Positions 51,225 through 59,655 of a DNA stretch of 64,000 nucleotides are shown here, one piece after another; position 1 is the first letter of the stretch; each line of letters begins with the position of its first letter. Where the stretch lies: contig NZ_JMQI01000043.1 of assembly GCF_000695625.1 (NCBI RefSeq), positions 62,001-126,000 on the forward strand, read 5' to 3'. The stretch comes from Amycolatopsis rifamycinica (GTDB lineage: Bacteria > Actinomycetota > Actinomycetes > Mycobacteriales > Pseudonocardiaceae). Below the pieces are notes generated by a model. The model was not told the DNA's origin and made no database searches. It worked only from the letters and a program-made list of their open reading frames with translations. Position numbers and translations under genes: made by a program.

Positions 51225-52784
51225 ATGACCGCTGCGTGGATTCGCAGGCTCACCCTCGCCGTCGCGGTGCTGACCGCCGCCGGTGCCAGTACCCCGGCCG
51301 CGCTGGCCGACACCGCGAACCGGTGGGGGGCCCAGTACTACGTCGACTGCGCCGGCGGCAGCGACGCCGCGTCCGGGCTCAGCGCCGCACAGGCGTGGAA
51401 GACCCTGGCCAAGGTGAACTCCGTGACCTTCGCGCCCGGCAGCCGGATCACCTTCAAACGCGGGACCCGCTGCGACGGGACGTTCGCGCCGAAGGGCTCC
51501 GGCACGCCCACGCGGCCGATCACCACCGGTGGCTACGGGCCGGGCGCCAAGCCGGGCATCGACGCCCACGGCGCGCTCGCGGCGGTGCTGCTGCACAACG
51601 TCGAAGGCTGGGAGCTGCGCGACCTCGACCTGACCGACCAGGGCCCGCCGCCCGGCGAGTCCGAGCTGCGCATCGGCGTCTACGTGCTGCTGGAGGACTT
51701 CGGCATCGCGCACCACATCGCCGTCTCGGGCGTCGACGTCCACGACGTCAACGGCTGCGACTGCCGCAACCCGCACACGCCGACCGTCAGCGGCGGCATC
51801 GTGTTCAAGGCGGGCGGCACGACGACGCCGAGCGGCTTCGACGACGTCGTCGTCGAGCGCAACACGCTCCGGCACGTCGACCGGCAGGGCATCGCGACGT
51901 CGTCCGACTGGGAACGGCGGGCGCAGTACCCCGGCGGCCGCGGCACCACCTACGTCGCGCTGACCCGGGTGCGCATCGCCGGCAACCTCGGCGAGGACAT
52001 CGGCGGCGACGCGGTCGGCGTCTACAACGCGACCGACGCGGTCGTCGAGGGCAACGTCTTCCGCGGCTGGGCCGAGCGGGCGCCGTCGTACACCGCCGCG
52101 CTGAGCGCGTTCAACTCCGACGGCACGGTGTTCCGCCACAACGAGGTCTCCTACGGCCACGGTTCCGGCCCGCTGCCTTCGGCCGCGTTCATGACCGAAC
52201 ACGCGAACCTCGACACGGTGTTCGAGTACAACCTCAGCCGCGAGAACCAGGGCGGCATGCTGGTGGTCTGCGCCGACGCCGGGCGGCCGACGGACCGCAC
52301 GACGATCCGGTACAACGTCAGCGAGAACGACTTCTCCAACGGCTACTACCCGGACTTCTCCGGCGGGACGTCGCCGATCGGCGTGATCACGGCGATCTGC
52401 CTGGAGACCGGGCACATGCGGGTGTACGGCAACACCATCCACGCGCCCAACGCCGAGCGGATGCTGATGAACTACACGACCAACGCGCTGGAGTTCAGCG
52501 ACAACATCTTCGCCGGCCGCGCGGGCGGATCGCAGTTCAGCGATCAGTACGGCGTCTACGACCACAACCTGTACCAGAACATCATCGGCGTGCCGGCCGG
52601 TGACGCGCACGCGGTCATCGGCGACCCGCGCTTCGCGGCGCCGGGCCGGGACTACCGGTTGCGCACCGGCTCGCCCGCGCTGTCGGCCGGCGCGCCCAAC
52701 CCGGGCGTGCGGGACTACTTCGGCTACCGCGTGCCACGGGTGGACCCGAGCATCGGCGCGTACACCGGACCGGGCGTCCGATGA
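51225..52784 (+). CDS. Secreted right-handed parallel beta-helix protein
   Basis: The 519-residue protein has a signal peptide (residues 1-29) and then repeated beta-helix rungs (VVVERNTLRHVD, TRVRIAGNLGEDIGG, TVFRHNEVSYGHG, TTIRYNVSEND), the fold of polysaccharide lyases and pectate-lyase-like hydrolases. It should act outside the cell on a polysaccharide, or bind one. It is joined by a 4-nt overlap to an FAD monooxygenase gene, an unusual pairing of an exported and a cytosolic protein. No catalytic Arg/Lys set can be assigned with certainty. Confidence 0.85.
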   Translation: MTAAWIRRLTLAVAVLTAAGASTPAALADTANRWGAQYYVDCAGGSDAASGLSAAQAWKTLAKVNSVTFAPGSRITFKRGTRCDGTFAPKGSGTPTRPITTGGYGPGAKPGIDAHGALAAVLLHNVEGWELRDLDLTDQGPPPGESELRIGVYVLLEDFGIAHHIAVSGVDVHDVNGCDCRNPHTPTVSGGIVFKAGGTTTPSGFDDVVVERNTLRHVDRQGIATSSDWERRAQYPGGRGTTYVALTRVRIAGNLGEDIGGDAVGVYNATDAVVEGNVFRGWAERAPSYTAALSAFNSDGTVFRHNEVSYGHGSGPLPSAAFMTEHANLDTVFEYNLSRENQGGMLVVCADAGRPTDRTTIRYNVSENDFSNGYYPDFSGGTSPIGVITAICLETGHMRVYGNTIHAPNAERMLMNYTTNALEFSDNIFAGRAGGSQFSDQYGVYDHNLYQNIIGVPAGDAHAVIGDPRFAAPGRDYRLRTGSPALSAGAPNPGVRDYFGYRVPRVDPSIGAYTGPGVR

Positions 52785-53896
52785 CGCGGCGCGTGCTCGT
52801 CATCGGAGCCGGGATCGGCGGGCTGTGCCTGGCGCACGGGCTGCGGCAGGCGGGCGTCGACGTCGTGGTGTACGAGCGCGACGCGTCCCCGGCCCGCCGT
52901 CACCGGCTGCGGATCACGCCGGAGGGCGAGCGGGCGTTCCGGGAATGCCTGCCGGCGCCGGTGTCCGACGCACTGGTGGCGACGTCGATGCGGTACACGA
53001 AGGGCATGGCCGCCTACGACGAGCACCTGGTGCGGCTGTGGGAGCACAACGACGTGGACGACGGCGATCTCGACCGCGTCGACGCCGTCGACCACCGGAC
53101 CCTGCGCGAAGTGCTCCTCGCCGGGGTGGACTTCGTCCGGTACGGCAAGGAGTTCGCCGCGGTTTCGCTCACGTCTTCGGGCGGGGTGCGGGTGCGGTTC
53201 CGCGACGGGACGTCCGACGACGGCGACGTCCTGGTGGCGGCGGACGGGGCGGACTCGGCGGTCCGGGCGGCGTGGCGTCCGGCCGACGTGCCGCGGGATC
53301 TCGGTGTCCGCGCGATCGTCACGCGGATCCCGATGGTGCGGGCGATCAAGGGCGGGCTGCCGGAGTTCATGCGGGACCGGTTCACGTCGGTCGTCAGCGC
53401 GGACGTCAGCTTCGGGTTGCTGCCGATGGAGTTCCGGCCGGATGCCGGCGCGGAGGACTACTACATGGCGGTGTTCAACATGCACCGCGACGACCTCGGC
53501 GTGCCCGACGACGTGCTGTTCGAGCTGCCGGGGCCGGCGCTGCGGGAGGTGCTGCGGAACCGGACGGCGGACTGGCACCCGGACCTCCACGGGTTGTTCG
53601 CGCACGTGGAGCCGTCGGAGACGTACGCGCTGGCGTTGCGCGCTTCGGTACCGGTCCGGCCGTGGGGACAGGGACCGGTGGTGCCGCTCGGCGACGCGGT
53701 CCACACGATGCCGCTGTCGGGCGGGGCGGGCGCGAACGTCGCCGCCCAGGATGCCGCGGCGTTGTGCCGGGCGCTGACGGCGCCGGGGTTGCTGTCGGAG
53801 GGGTTGGCGGTGTACCAGGCCGACCTCGTCCGGCGCGGGACGGCGGCGGTGGAGGAGTCGATCCGGATGGCGCGGGGTTCGATGCGGATCGACTGA
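52781..53896 (+). CDS. FAD-dependent monooxygenase (class A)
   Basis: The 371-residue flavoprotein shows VIGAGIGGLCLAHGLRQAG for FAD binding, VAADGADSAVR and PLGDAVHTMPLSGGAGANVAAQDAAAL for the ribityl part. It lacks the thioredoxin-like C-terminal domain of the other cluster hydroxylase and so resembles shorter oxidases such as MtmOIV/TetX-like enzymes. It likely oxidises a pathway intermediate. Translation is coupled to the beta-helix gene by ATGA. Two hairpins follow, separating it from the convergent SARP-2 gene. Confidence 0.9.
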   Translation: MTRRVLVIGAGIGGLCLAHGLRQAGVDVVVYERDASPARRHRLRITPEGERAFRECLPAPVSDALVATSMRYTKGMAAYDEHLVRLWEHNDVDDGDLDRVDAVDHRTLREVLLAGVDFVRYGKEFAAVSLTSSGGVRVRFRDGTSDDGDVLVAADGADSAVRAAWRPADVPRDLGVRAIVTRIPMVRAIKGGLPEFMRDRFTSVVSADVSFGLLPMEFRPDAGAEDYYMAVFNMHRDDLGVPDDVLFELPGPALREVLRNRTADWHPDLHGLFAHVEPSETYALALRASVPVRPWGQGPVVPLGDAVHTMPLSGGAGANVAAQDAAALCRALTAPGLLSEGLAVYQADLVRRGTAAVEESIRMARGSMRID

Positions 53897-53909
53897 GTCC
53901 GCGCACGGC

Positions 53910-53940
53910 GGCCGCCTTTCCCGGCTCGGGGAAGGCGGCC
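53910..53940. terminator. Hairpin after the FAD monooxygenase
   Basis: GGCCGCCTTTCCC (53910-53922) pairs with GGGGAAGGCGGCC (53928-53940) with one wobble and a 5-nt loop, 14 bp past the stop. Confidence 0.7.
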
Positions 53941-53960
53941 TTCGCCGTGGCCGGACAACG

Positions 53961-54003
53961 GAGCGCGCACCGCACCGGGGGGTCTTCGGTGCGGTGCGCG
54001 CTC
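53961..54003. terminator. Bidirectional terminator between convergent genes
   Basis: GAGCGCGCACCGCACC (53961-53976) and its perfect 16-bp complement (53988-54003) enclose an 11-nt loop and are followed by TTT on the plus strand. It serves both the monooxygenase and SARP-2 transcripts. Confidence 0.85.
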
Positions 54004-54023
54004 TTTACCGGGGAGGCTGGGGG

Positions 54024-55934
54024 TCAACCCCGGTTGGGAGCGACCGGGACCCGGATGGGGGACGGGCAGCCGGTCGTGGCCATGGCCGTTTCGTCGTTCT
54101 CGCGGTCCGCTCCCAGCAGTTCCGCCTCCAGGTGCAGCTGGCGGCCGATCGCCCGGAAGCTCGGCAGCATGCGGTAGCGGTGCTCGTCGGTGGGCCGTGC
54201 CGCGTGCTCGAACTCCAGCAGGTGCAGGCCCACCAGGTCGTCCAGCAGTGTTTCCGCCAGGCAGCCGTCGAGGTTCAGCACCGCCGACGCGTCCGTGAGC
54301 GACAGGCTCCGCGCGTCGGACAGGCTCAGCGCGCGGAACGCCCAGCGGACCTTCGGCGTCGCGATGCTGTACGTCAGCGAGACGCTCGCGCGCAGGTCGA
54401 ACGGGTCGTCCGTGCCCGTCTCGGCCCAGTCGACCGCCCGGCGGACCGGCCAGTGCGGACGCTGCCTCAGCCGGTTCGCCGCCGCGTGCAGGGCCAGCGG
54501 GAGGCCGTCGCAGCGGCCGGCCAGCGTGCGCGTCCCCTCCGGGTCCTGCTTGAGCCGCTCCGGGCCGACCAGGTCCATCAGCACCCGGACGCTGTCCGCG
54601 CCGTCCAGCGGGCTCAGGCTCACCACCGTCGTCACGGCCGGGTGGGCCAGCTGCACCCGGCTCGCCACGACGACGCCGCACTCGCGGCCGGCCGGCAGCA
54701 GCGGCGCCAGCTGGCTTTCCTCCAGGACGTCGTCCAGCACCACCAGCACGCGGCGTTCGGCCGTCCACGTGCGGAACTGCGTGCTGCGCTCCGCCAGCGA
54801 ACCGGCGATACCGTGGTCCGGGACGCCGATCGCGCGCAGGAACCCGGCCAGCACCGCGCCCGGGTCGACCGGCTGGCCGGCCGCGTCGGCGAGGCTCGCG
54901 TGGAACTGCCCGTCCGGGTACGCCTCGCGCACCTCGTGGCCGGCGTGCACGCACAGGGCCGTCTTTCCCGATCCCGGCGGCCCGTCGACCGTGACGACCG
55001 CCGGGCCGCGCCGCCCGGGCGTCGTCACGGCCGTGACGATCGTGTGCAGCTCCGTCTCGACGCCGACCAGGCCGGGACCCGCCGGCGGCAGCTGGCGCGG
55101 CGGCTCCCGCCGCGCCGGACGGCGGCGGGCACGGGCCGGGTCGGCGTCGAGGCTGCCGTTCGCGGCCAGTACCGCGCGGTGGATGCGCTGTAGCTCCGCG
55201 CCCGGGTCGAGGCCCAGTTCGTCCGCGAGGGCGGTTCGCGTGCGCTGGTAGACGCCCAGCGCCTCGGACCGCCGTCCGGACCGGTAGAGCGCCAGCATGA
55301 GCTTGGCCTGGAAGCCCTCGTGCGTCAGCTGCCGCGCCGCCAGCCGGGTCAGCTCGCCCAGCACCTCCTGGTGCCGGTCGAGCTGCAAGGCGGCGTCGAT
55401 GCGGTGTTCCAGCGCGTTCTTGCGCATCTCGTCGAGCCGCAGCACCTCGGCCTGCAGCACCGGACCGGGGTTGAGGTCGGCCAGCGCCGAGCCGCGCCAC
55501 AGCTTCAGCGCCGCGTCCAGCGTGTGGAAGGCGGCCTCGGGGTCGCCGGCGTCGAGTTCGGTCCAGCCCTGGGTGGCCTGGCGCTCGAAGTGGCTCGAGT
55601 CCAGGGCTTCGCGGTCCACGGCGAGCATGTAGCCGCCGGAGAGGGTGAGCAGCACGGGCTGCCCGTCCTCGCGGCCCACGCGGGCCGACGGCCGCTGTGC
55701 CGCGTCCAGCTCCAGCAGCTTCCGCAGCTGGTAGACGTAGGTCTGCAGGGTGGTCTTGACGCTGGTCGGCGGGTTCTCCTCCCAGAGCTCCTCGATGAGC
55801 TGTTCGGTCCGGACGATGTGGTTGGCGGACACGGCGAGCAGGCTGAACACCCGCTGCAGCTTCGGCGCGGACGGCGTGATCGGGACGCCGTCGCGGATGA
55901 CCTCCAACGGGCCGAGAACCTTGACGCACAACAT
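54024..55934 (-). CDS. SARP-family pathway activator with NB-ARC domain (SARP-2)
   Basis: The 636-residue protein has the same architecture as SARP-1: winged helix (LGPLEVIRDGVPITPSAPKLQRVF), BTAD (ending TRTALADELGLDPGAELQ), NB-ARC with Walker A GPPGSGKTA and LVVLDDVL, and a short C-terminal helical part without TPRs. The two are distant paralogues, not recent copies. ATG at 55934 is favoured because GGAGG lies six bases upstream; the earlier ATG at 55940 abuts it. Upstream is an unusually long gene-free region carrying a leftward promoter under the TetR-type box B. Confidence 0.92.
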   Translation of the reverse strand: MLCVKVLGPLEVIRDGVPITPSAPKLQRVFSLLAVSANHIVRTEQLIEELWEENPPTSVKTTLQTYVYQLRKLLELDAAQRPSARVGREDGQPVLLTLSGGYMLAVDREALDSSHFERQATQGWTELDAGDPEAAFHTLDAALKLWRGSALADLNPGPVLQAEVLRLDEMRKNALEHRIDAALQLDRHQEVLGELTRLAARQLTHEGFQAKLMLALYRSGRRSEALGVYQRTRTALADELGLDPGAELQRIHRAVLAANGSLDADPARARRRPARREPPRQLPPAGPGLVGVETELHTIVTAVTTPGRRGPAVVTVDGPPGSGKTALCVHAGHEVREAYPDGQFHASLADAAGQPVDPGAVLAGFLRAIGVPDHGIAGSLAERSTQFRTWTAERRVLVVLDDVLEESQLAPLLPAGRECGVVVASRVQLAHPAVTTVVSLSPLDGADSVRVLMDLVGPERLKQDPEGTRTLAGRCDGLPLALHAAANRLRQRPHWPVRRAVDWAETGTDDPFDLRASVSLTYSIATPKVRWAFRALSLSDARSLSLTDASAVLNLDGCLAETLLDDLVGLHLLEFEHAARPTDEHRYRMLPSFRAIGRQLHLEAELLGADRENDETAMATTGCPSPIRVPVAPNRG

Positions 55935-56642
55935 CTGCATCCTCCAAGTCTCAATGCGGCGAGGTCCGCTCCCCGTCGGATGGCCACCGCTTCCCCAGTC
56001 CCCAGGTTTGCCGGCTCCCCGTGCTGGGTAAAACAGCGGGAGCGAGCTGGAGTCACCTTGACTTGGTGCGCTGGACGAACAATAGCAGAGCGCTGACGCC
56101 GTGCTGGGAATGTCGCCCTGTCGCGCAAGGATTTCGTAGCTCCAGGTGCATTCTAGTGACCGCGGGTCACATTTTGGCCGAACCGGGCACGGGGGAAGGT
56201 GCCGAACGGCGGCTTTCGCTCCCGGAAAATTCACCTGATCGTCCTGTAGTATTCTGACCAGCGATGACGTTCACGCCGTCGTGAGGCGATGATCGTCGTC
56301 GGGAATGTGCATACGTTTTCCCGGCGAGGCGCCAGGTGAATGCAGAATAGACCTCGCGGCGGACGGAGCTCGACGCGAAAATGTCGCGGAGCGGCTGCGA
56401 GGATCGATTTCCCGTAATGGCGTCTTCGCCGTTCGGGGCGGTGTTGCGCGATGCCGGAGAGCAATTCACGACGCCGCGAAGAAAGCGCTCTCCGCTTCGG
56501 GATCGCCGCGCAGCGTCCTTGTCGGACGCTCCGGTGTGGACTGCTCGGTGGGACGGTGCCGGGAAGATCGCTTGCCGGGCTGGGGCTTCGCCGCTGCCGG
56601 GCTGCTCTCCTCCTGTCACCTACCATAGTCAGGGACTTGCCT
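55935..56642. other. Long gene-free leader region of SARP-2
   Basis: About 700 bp between SARP-2 and the TetR operator with no convincing gene. Two minus-strand frames of 131-150 codons exist but show no conserved motif and irregular third-position composition. The region is less GC-rich than coding DNA (for example TAGTATTCTGACCAG near 56246). A leftward promoter at 56625-56653 would give SARP-2 a leader of almost 700 nt. This is a good place to look for a small RNA, leader peptide or attenuator. Confidence 0.6.
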
Positions 56643-56653
56643 CACTGTGTCAA
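56625..56653 (-). promoter_or_regulatory. Leftward promoter overlapping box B
   Basis: On the minus strand TTGACA (56653-56648), a 17-bp spacer and GACTAT (56630-56625) match the exporter promoter in both hexamers, spacing and operator position. It points toward SARP-2. Confidence 0.65.
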
Positions 56654-56678
56654 CCACCTGTTTCATTAAGTCGATCAG
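56643..56678 (-). promoter_or_regulatory. TetR-type operator box B
   Basis: The 36 bp, read on the minus strand, match box A of the exporter promoter at 32 of 36 positions. The four differences fall in the centre (positions 15, 21, 22 and 24), leaving both outer half-sites intact. It lies 38 bp upstream of the TetR start, between the rightward TetR promoter and the leftward SARP-2 promoter, so one operator could control both. Confidence 0.8.
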
Positions 56679-56702
56679 CCGGTTGAGGCGGTTGAGCGCA
56701 TG

Positions 56703-56708
56703 TATAGT
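56703..56708 (+). promoter_or_regulatory. -10 element of the TetR gene (leaderless transcript likely)
   Basis: TATAGT lies only 7 bp before the GTG at 56716, so transcription should begin at or next to the start codon. No ribosome-binding site is present upstream of it, in keeping with a leaderless mRNA. Confidence 0.6.
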
Positions 56709-56715
56709 CGCTGGT

Positions 56716-57351
56716 GTGACCGCGTCGTCGAAACCCCGTCGTTCGCCTAAGCCGCAGGAACGGCAGCGGGACCCGGACCGCACCCGCCGGCTGATCCTGG
56801 AAGCGGCGGTGGCGGAGTTCGCGGCGCACGGCTACGCGGGCACGCGGATCGCCGCGATCGCGGCGCGCGCGGGCGTGAACCAGCAGTTGATCTCGTACTA
56901 CTTCGACGGCAAAGAGGGCCTGTACCAGGCGATCTCGGAGGGCTGGGGCCAGCGCGAGATCGAGCTGGCCGCCCCGGGCACCCCGCTGTCGGAACAGCTT
57001 CGCCGGATGGTGCTGGAGGTCCTGAGCTCCCGCGAAGGCATGCGCCTGATGGCGTGGTCGGGCCTCGAGTACGGCGGCCCGGACACCGACCCGGACCACG
57101 CACGCCGGTCGGCCAGCCTCGGCGGCACGGTGGAGCAGGTCGCCGAGCTGCAGAAGTCCGGGAAGATACCGGAATGGGTGGATCCGGCCTGTTTGACGGT
57201 CATGCTGATGGCGGCCGCGATGGCGCCGGTGACCCTGCCGCACGTCATCGAGGGCCTGGCGCAGACGGATCCGGGCTCGCCGGAGTTCGTCAGGCACTAC
57301 GCCGACCAGCTCGCCCGCCTGATCGAGCACCTGAATCCCGAGCGGGACTGA
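56716..57351 (+). CDS. TetR-family repressor
   Basis: The 211-residue protein has a basic N-terminus, the TetR helix-turn-helix (RRLILEAAVAEFAAHGYAGTRIAAIAARAGVNQQLISYYFDGKEGLYQAI) here quoted only in part as AAIAARAGVNQQLISYYF, and a helical ligand-binding domain. GTG at 56716 is preferred since a longer frame upstream would run through box B. The shared box ties it to the exporter 11 kb away. The typical model is release of the repressor by the pathway product or an intermediate, turning on export. Confidence 0.9.
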   Translation: MTASSKPRRSPKPQERQRDPDRTRRLILEAAVAEFAAHGYAGTRIAAIAARAGVNQQLISYYFDGKEGLYQAISEGWGQREIELAAPGTPLSEQLRRMVLEVLSSREGMRLMAWSGLEYGGPDTDPDHARRSASLGGTVEQVAELQKSGKIPEWVDPACLTVMLMAAAMAPVTLPHVIEGLAQTDPGSPEFVRHYADQLARLIEHLNPERD

Positions 57352-57573
57352 CCGGACGCCGTCAGAAAGTCGACCCGCGCGGGTGATACCCGCACGGGAA
57401 TTGCCGCCGGGCGGGAAATGCCCAACCTGCCGCAGGGGCGGCCGGTCACCGGCCGGGCGGCCAGGGGGTACCGAAGGGGCCTCAGTCGCATCCGATGCCG
57501 GAAATGCACGACACGGGCGGCGGGCACGGGAACGAGCGGTGGCGCCCACGCACCACCGCCCGTCCCCGGCACC

Positions 57574-58833
57574 TCAGGCGGCCGGCCGCCCCAGGACCAT
57601 CGCGCTCTGGAAGCCGCCGAAGCCGCTTCCCACCGACAAGACCACGTCCATCTCGTGGTCGCGGGCGGTCAGCGGGACGTAGTCCAGGTCGCACTCCGGG
57701 TCCGCTTCGTGCAGGTTCGCCGTCGGCGGGACCACCTGGCGGTCGATCGCCAGCGCGCACGCGGCCACCTCCAGCGAGCCGATCGCGCCCAGGGAATGGC
57801 CGATCATCGACTTGATCGAACTCACCGGCACCTCGTACGCCCGCTGCCCGAGGCTCCGCTTGAACGCCGCCGTCTCGTGGCGGTCGTTCTGCTTCGTGCC
57901 CGAGCCGTGGGCGTTGATGTAGTCCACATCGGAGGGGGCCACCCGGGCGGAGTCCAGCGCCACCCGGATCGCCTCCGCCATCTCGCGGCCGTCCGGCTTC
58001 AGCCCGGTCATGTGGAACGCGTTGCTGCGTCCGGCGAAGCCCAGGATCCGCGCGTACTCACGGGCCCCGCGCCGCAGCGCCGCGCCCGTCTCCTCGAGCA
58101 CCAGGACCGCCGACCCCTCACCCAGCACGAACCCGTCGCGCCGCGCGTCGAACGGCCGGGACGCGTGCTCGGCGTCGTCGTTGTTCGCCGACGTCGCGCG
58201 GATCGCGTCGAAGCACGCCGAGGTGATCGGGGACAGCGGCGCGTCCGTGGCGCCGGCGAGGACGACGTCCGCCGTGCCCTCCTCGATCAGGGCCACGCCG
58301 TGGCCGACCGCGTCCAGGCCGGACGTGCAGCCCGTCGACACCAGCGCCGTCGGGCCCTCGGCCGCGACCTCCCACGCCACCTCGACGGCCAGCGTGCTCG
58401 GCACCATGTAGCCGTAGAGGTGCGGGACGCCGTAGGTGTGGTCGACCAGCCACTTCCGGCCCTCGTCGGCGAGGACCGCGTACTCCTCCTCCAGCCCCAT
58501 CGTGCAGCCGACCGCGCTGCCGATGCTCACCGCGATCCGGCCCGGGTCCAGTGCCGAGAGGTCGACACCGCTGTCGGCCACCGCCTCGCGCGTGCACACC
58601 GTGGCGAACTGCGCCGCGCGGTCCATCCGCCGGATCTGCTGGGCGGACAGGCCCGCGGCCTTCGGGTCGAAGTCCACTTCGGCCGCGATCTTCGAGCGGA
58701 AGCCCGAGGGGTCGAACAGGCTGATCCGGCGGGTCGCCGTGCGGCCGGCGCTCAGCAGGTCCCAGAACGCTTCCCGGCCGACCCCGCCCGGCGCCACCAC
58801 ACCGATCCCGGTGATGGAGACGCTCCGGCTCAT
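57574..58833 (-). CDS. Type II polyketide ketosynthase alpha subunit (KS-alpha)
   Basis: The 419-residue protein has the complete KS-alpha catalytic set at the same numbers as the actinorhodin enzyme: Cys169 in STGCTSGLDAVG, His309 in NAHGSGTKQND, Lys341 and His346 in SSIKSMIGHSLG. It should condense malonyl units with a KS-beta (chain-length factor) and ACP. Neither partner follows it: the next gene on its left is the oppositely oriented TetR gene, beyond a 222-bp gap. It is coupled by ATGA to the cupin gene before it. A KS-beta would have Gln at position 169, so this is not one. Confidence 0.95.
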   Translation of the reverse strand: MSRSVSITGIGVVAPGGVGREAFWDLLSAGRTATRRISLFDPSGFRSKIAAEVDFDPKAAGLSAQQIRRMDRAAQFATVCTREAVADSGVDLSALDPGRIAVSIGSAVGCTMGLEEEYAVLADEGRKWLVDHTYGVPHLYGYMVPSTLAVEVAWEVAAEGPTALVSTGCTSGLDAVGHGVALIEEGTADVVLAGATDAPLSPITSACFDAIRATSANNDDAEHASRPFDARRDGFVLGEGSAVLVLEETGAALRRGAREYARILGFAGRSNAFHMTGLKPDGREMAEAIRVALDSARVAPSDVDYINAHGSGTKQNDRHETAAFKRSLGQRAYEVPVSSIKSMIGHSLGAIGSLEVAACALAIDRQVVPPTANLHEADPECDLDYVPLTARDHEMDVVLSVGSGFGGFQSAMVLGRPAA

Positions 58834-59258
58834 GAAGCACCCCCGACCGCCGGGTTCGGCGCGTCGGGCTGCCGCACCTGCTCGGTGTCGACGTGGCCCA
58901 GCTCCGGCCGCGGCGCCAGCGGCGACAGGTGGAACACCCCGCGCGCCTCGACGTCGCCGACGTTGACCAGCCGGTGCCGCGTCCCGATCGGGACGATCAG
59001 CGAGTCGCCGGGCCCGAGCCGCACCGCGACGCCGTCCAGCGTCATCTCCAGCTCGCCCGCGACGACGTGCAGGAACTCCTCGGAGTACGGGTGGTAGTGC
59101 TCGGTGACGTGCTCGCCGGCCCCCAGGATGAGGAACCCGCCGAAGCCGGACGTCGAGCCGACCGTCTTCGGGCTCAGCGTCACGCGGATGTCCCCGCCGC
59201 GGCGGGTGTTCGGCACGGCTTCGGAGACGTTGACCTTCACCTTGTCCACTGTGGTCAT
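58830..59258 (-). CDS. Cupin-domain polyketide accessory protein
   Basis: The 142-residue single-domain cupin has EHYHPYSEEFLHVVAGE (cupin motif 1 with three His/Glu metal ligands) and PIGTRHRLVNVG (motif 2). The same gene sits between the TcmI-type cyclase and KS-alpha in whiE-type spore pigment and pentangular polyphenol clusters, where it aids cyclisation or oxidation of the nascent chain. It overlaps its neighbours by ATGA on both sides, giving a strict cyclase-cupin-KS operon. Confidence 0.92.
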   Translation of the reverse strand: MTTVDKVKVNVSEAVPNTRRGGDIRVTLSPKTVGSTSGFGGFLILGAGEHVTEHYHPYSEEFLHVVAGELEMTLDGVAVRLGPGDSLIVPIGTRHRLVNVGDVEARGVFHLSPLAPRPELGHVDTEQVRQPDAPNPAVGGAS

Positions 59259-59590
59259 CGCACGCGGCCTTCCTCGGGAGTCCAGACGTAGAAGGGGGAC
59301 GCCATCGCGTCCTTCGGTTCCTTCCAGCCGGGGTCGTACGGCGAGACGAGCTCGGCGAGCTTGGTGTTGATGTCGTTGTAGAGCGCGCTGCTGCGGGCCC
59401 GGTACAGGCTCGGGTTGATGTCCTGGTCCGCCTCGACGAGGTGGAAGTACAGGTCGTGGAAGCTGAACAGGGTCCGCCGCGAGACGCCGACCATGTGCGG
59501 CAGTTCGGTGGCGTCGGACTCGGCGAAGACGTCCGCGATCCGTTCGGGTGAGTCGGTCTTGAGCTTCGCGACGATCAGGGTGCGGTGCAC
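59255..59590 (-). CDS. TcmI-family polyketide cyclase
   Basis: The 111-residue protein starts MHRTLIVAKLKTDSPERIADVF and contains VGVSRRTLFSFHDLYFHLVE, the signature of TcmI/WhiE ORFVII-type cyclases of the ferredoxin-like (dimeric alpha-beta barrel) fold. It directs a late ring closure of aromatic polyketides. GTG at 59590 has AGGAGG seven bases upstream. SARP-like heptamers lie just before it. Confidence 0.93.
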   Translation of the reverse strand: MHRTLIVAKLKTDSPERIADVFAESDATELPHMVGVSRRTLFSFHDLYFHLVEADQDINPSLYRARSSALYNDINTKLAELVSPYDPGWKEPKDAMASPFYVWTPEEGRVR

Positions 59591-59655
59591 GTTCTCGCCT
59601 CCTGGCAACGTGGTCGTACGGGTCGGCTCATGCTCCGGGCCGCCGGTGTAGCGCG

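Noticed and set aside
56167..56626. Minus-strand frames of 131-150 codons downstream of the leftward promoter
   Set aside because: No conserved motif, irregular third-position base use and no good ribosome site except by chance; treated as leader.
57352..57573. Remnant of KS-beta between TetR and KS-alpha
   Set aside because: The 222 bp contain only short inverted repeats and no reading frame resembling a ketosynthase.
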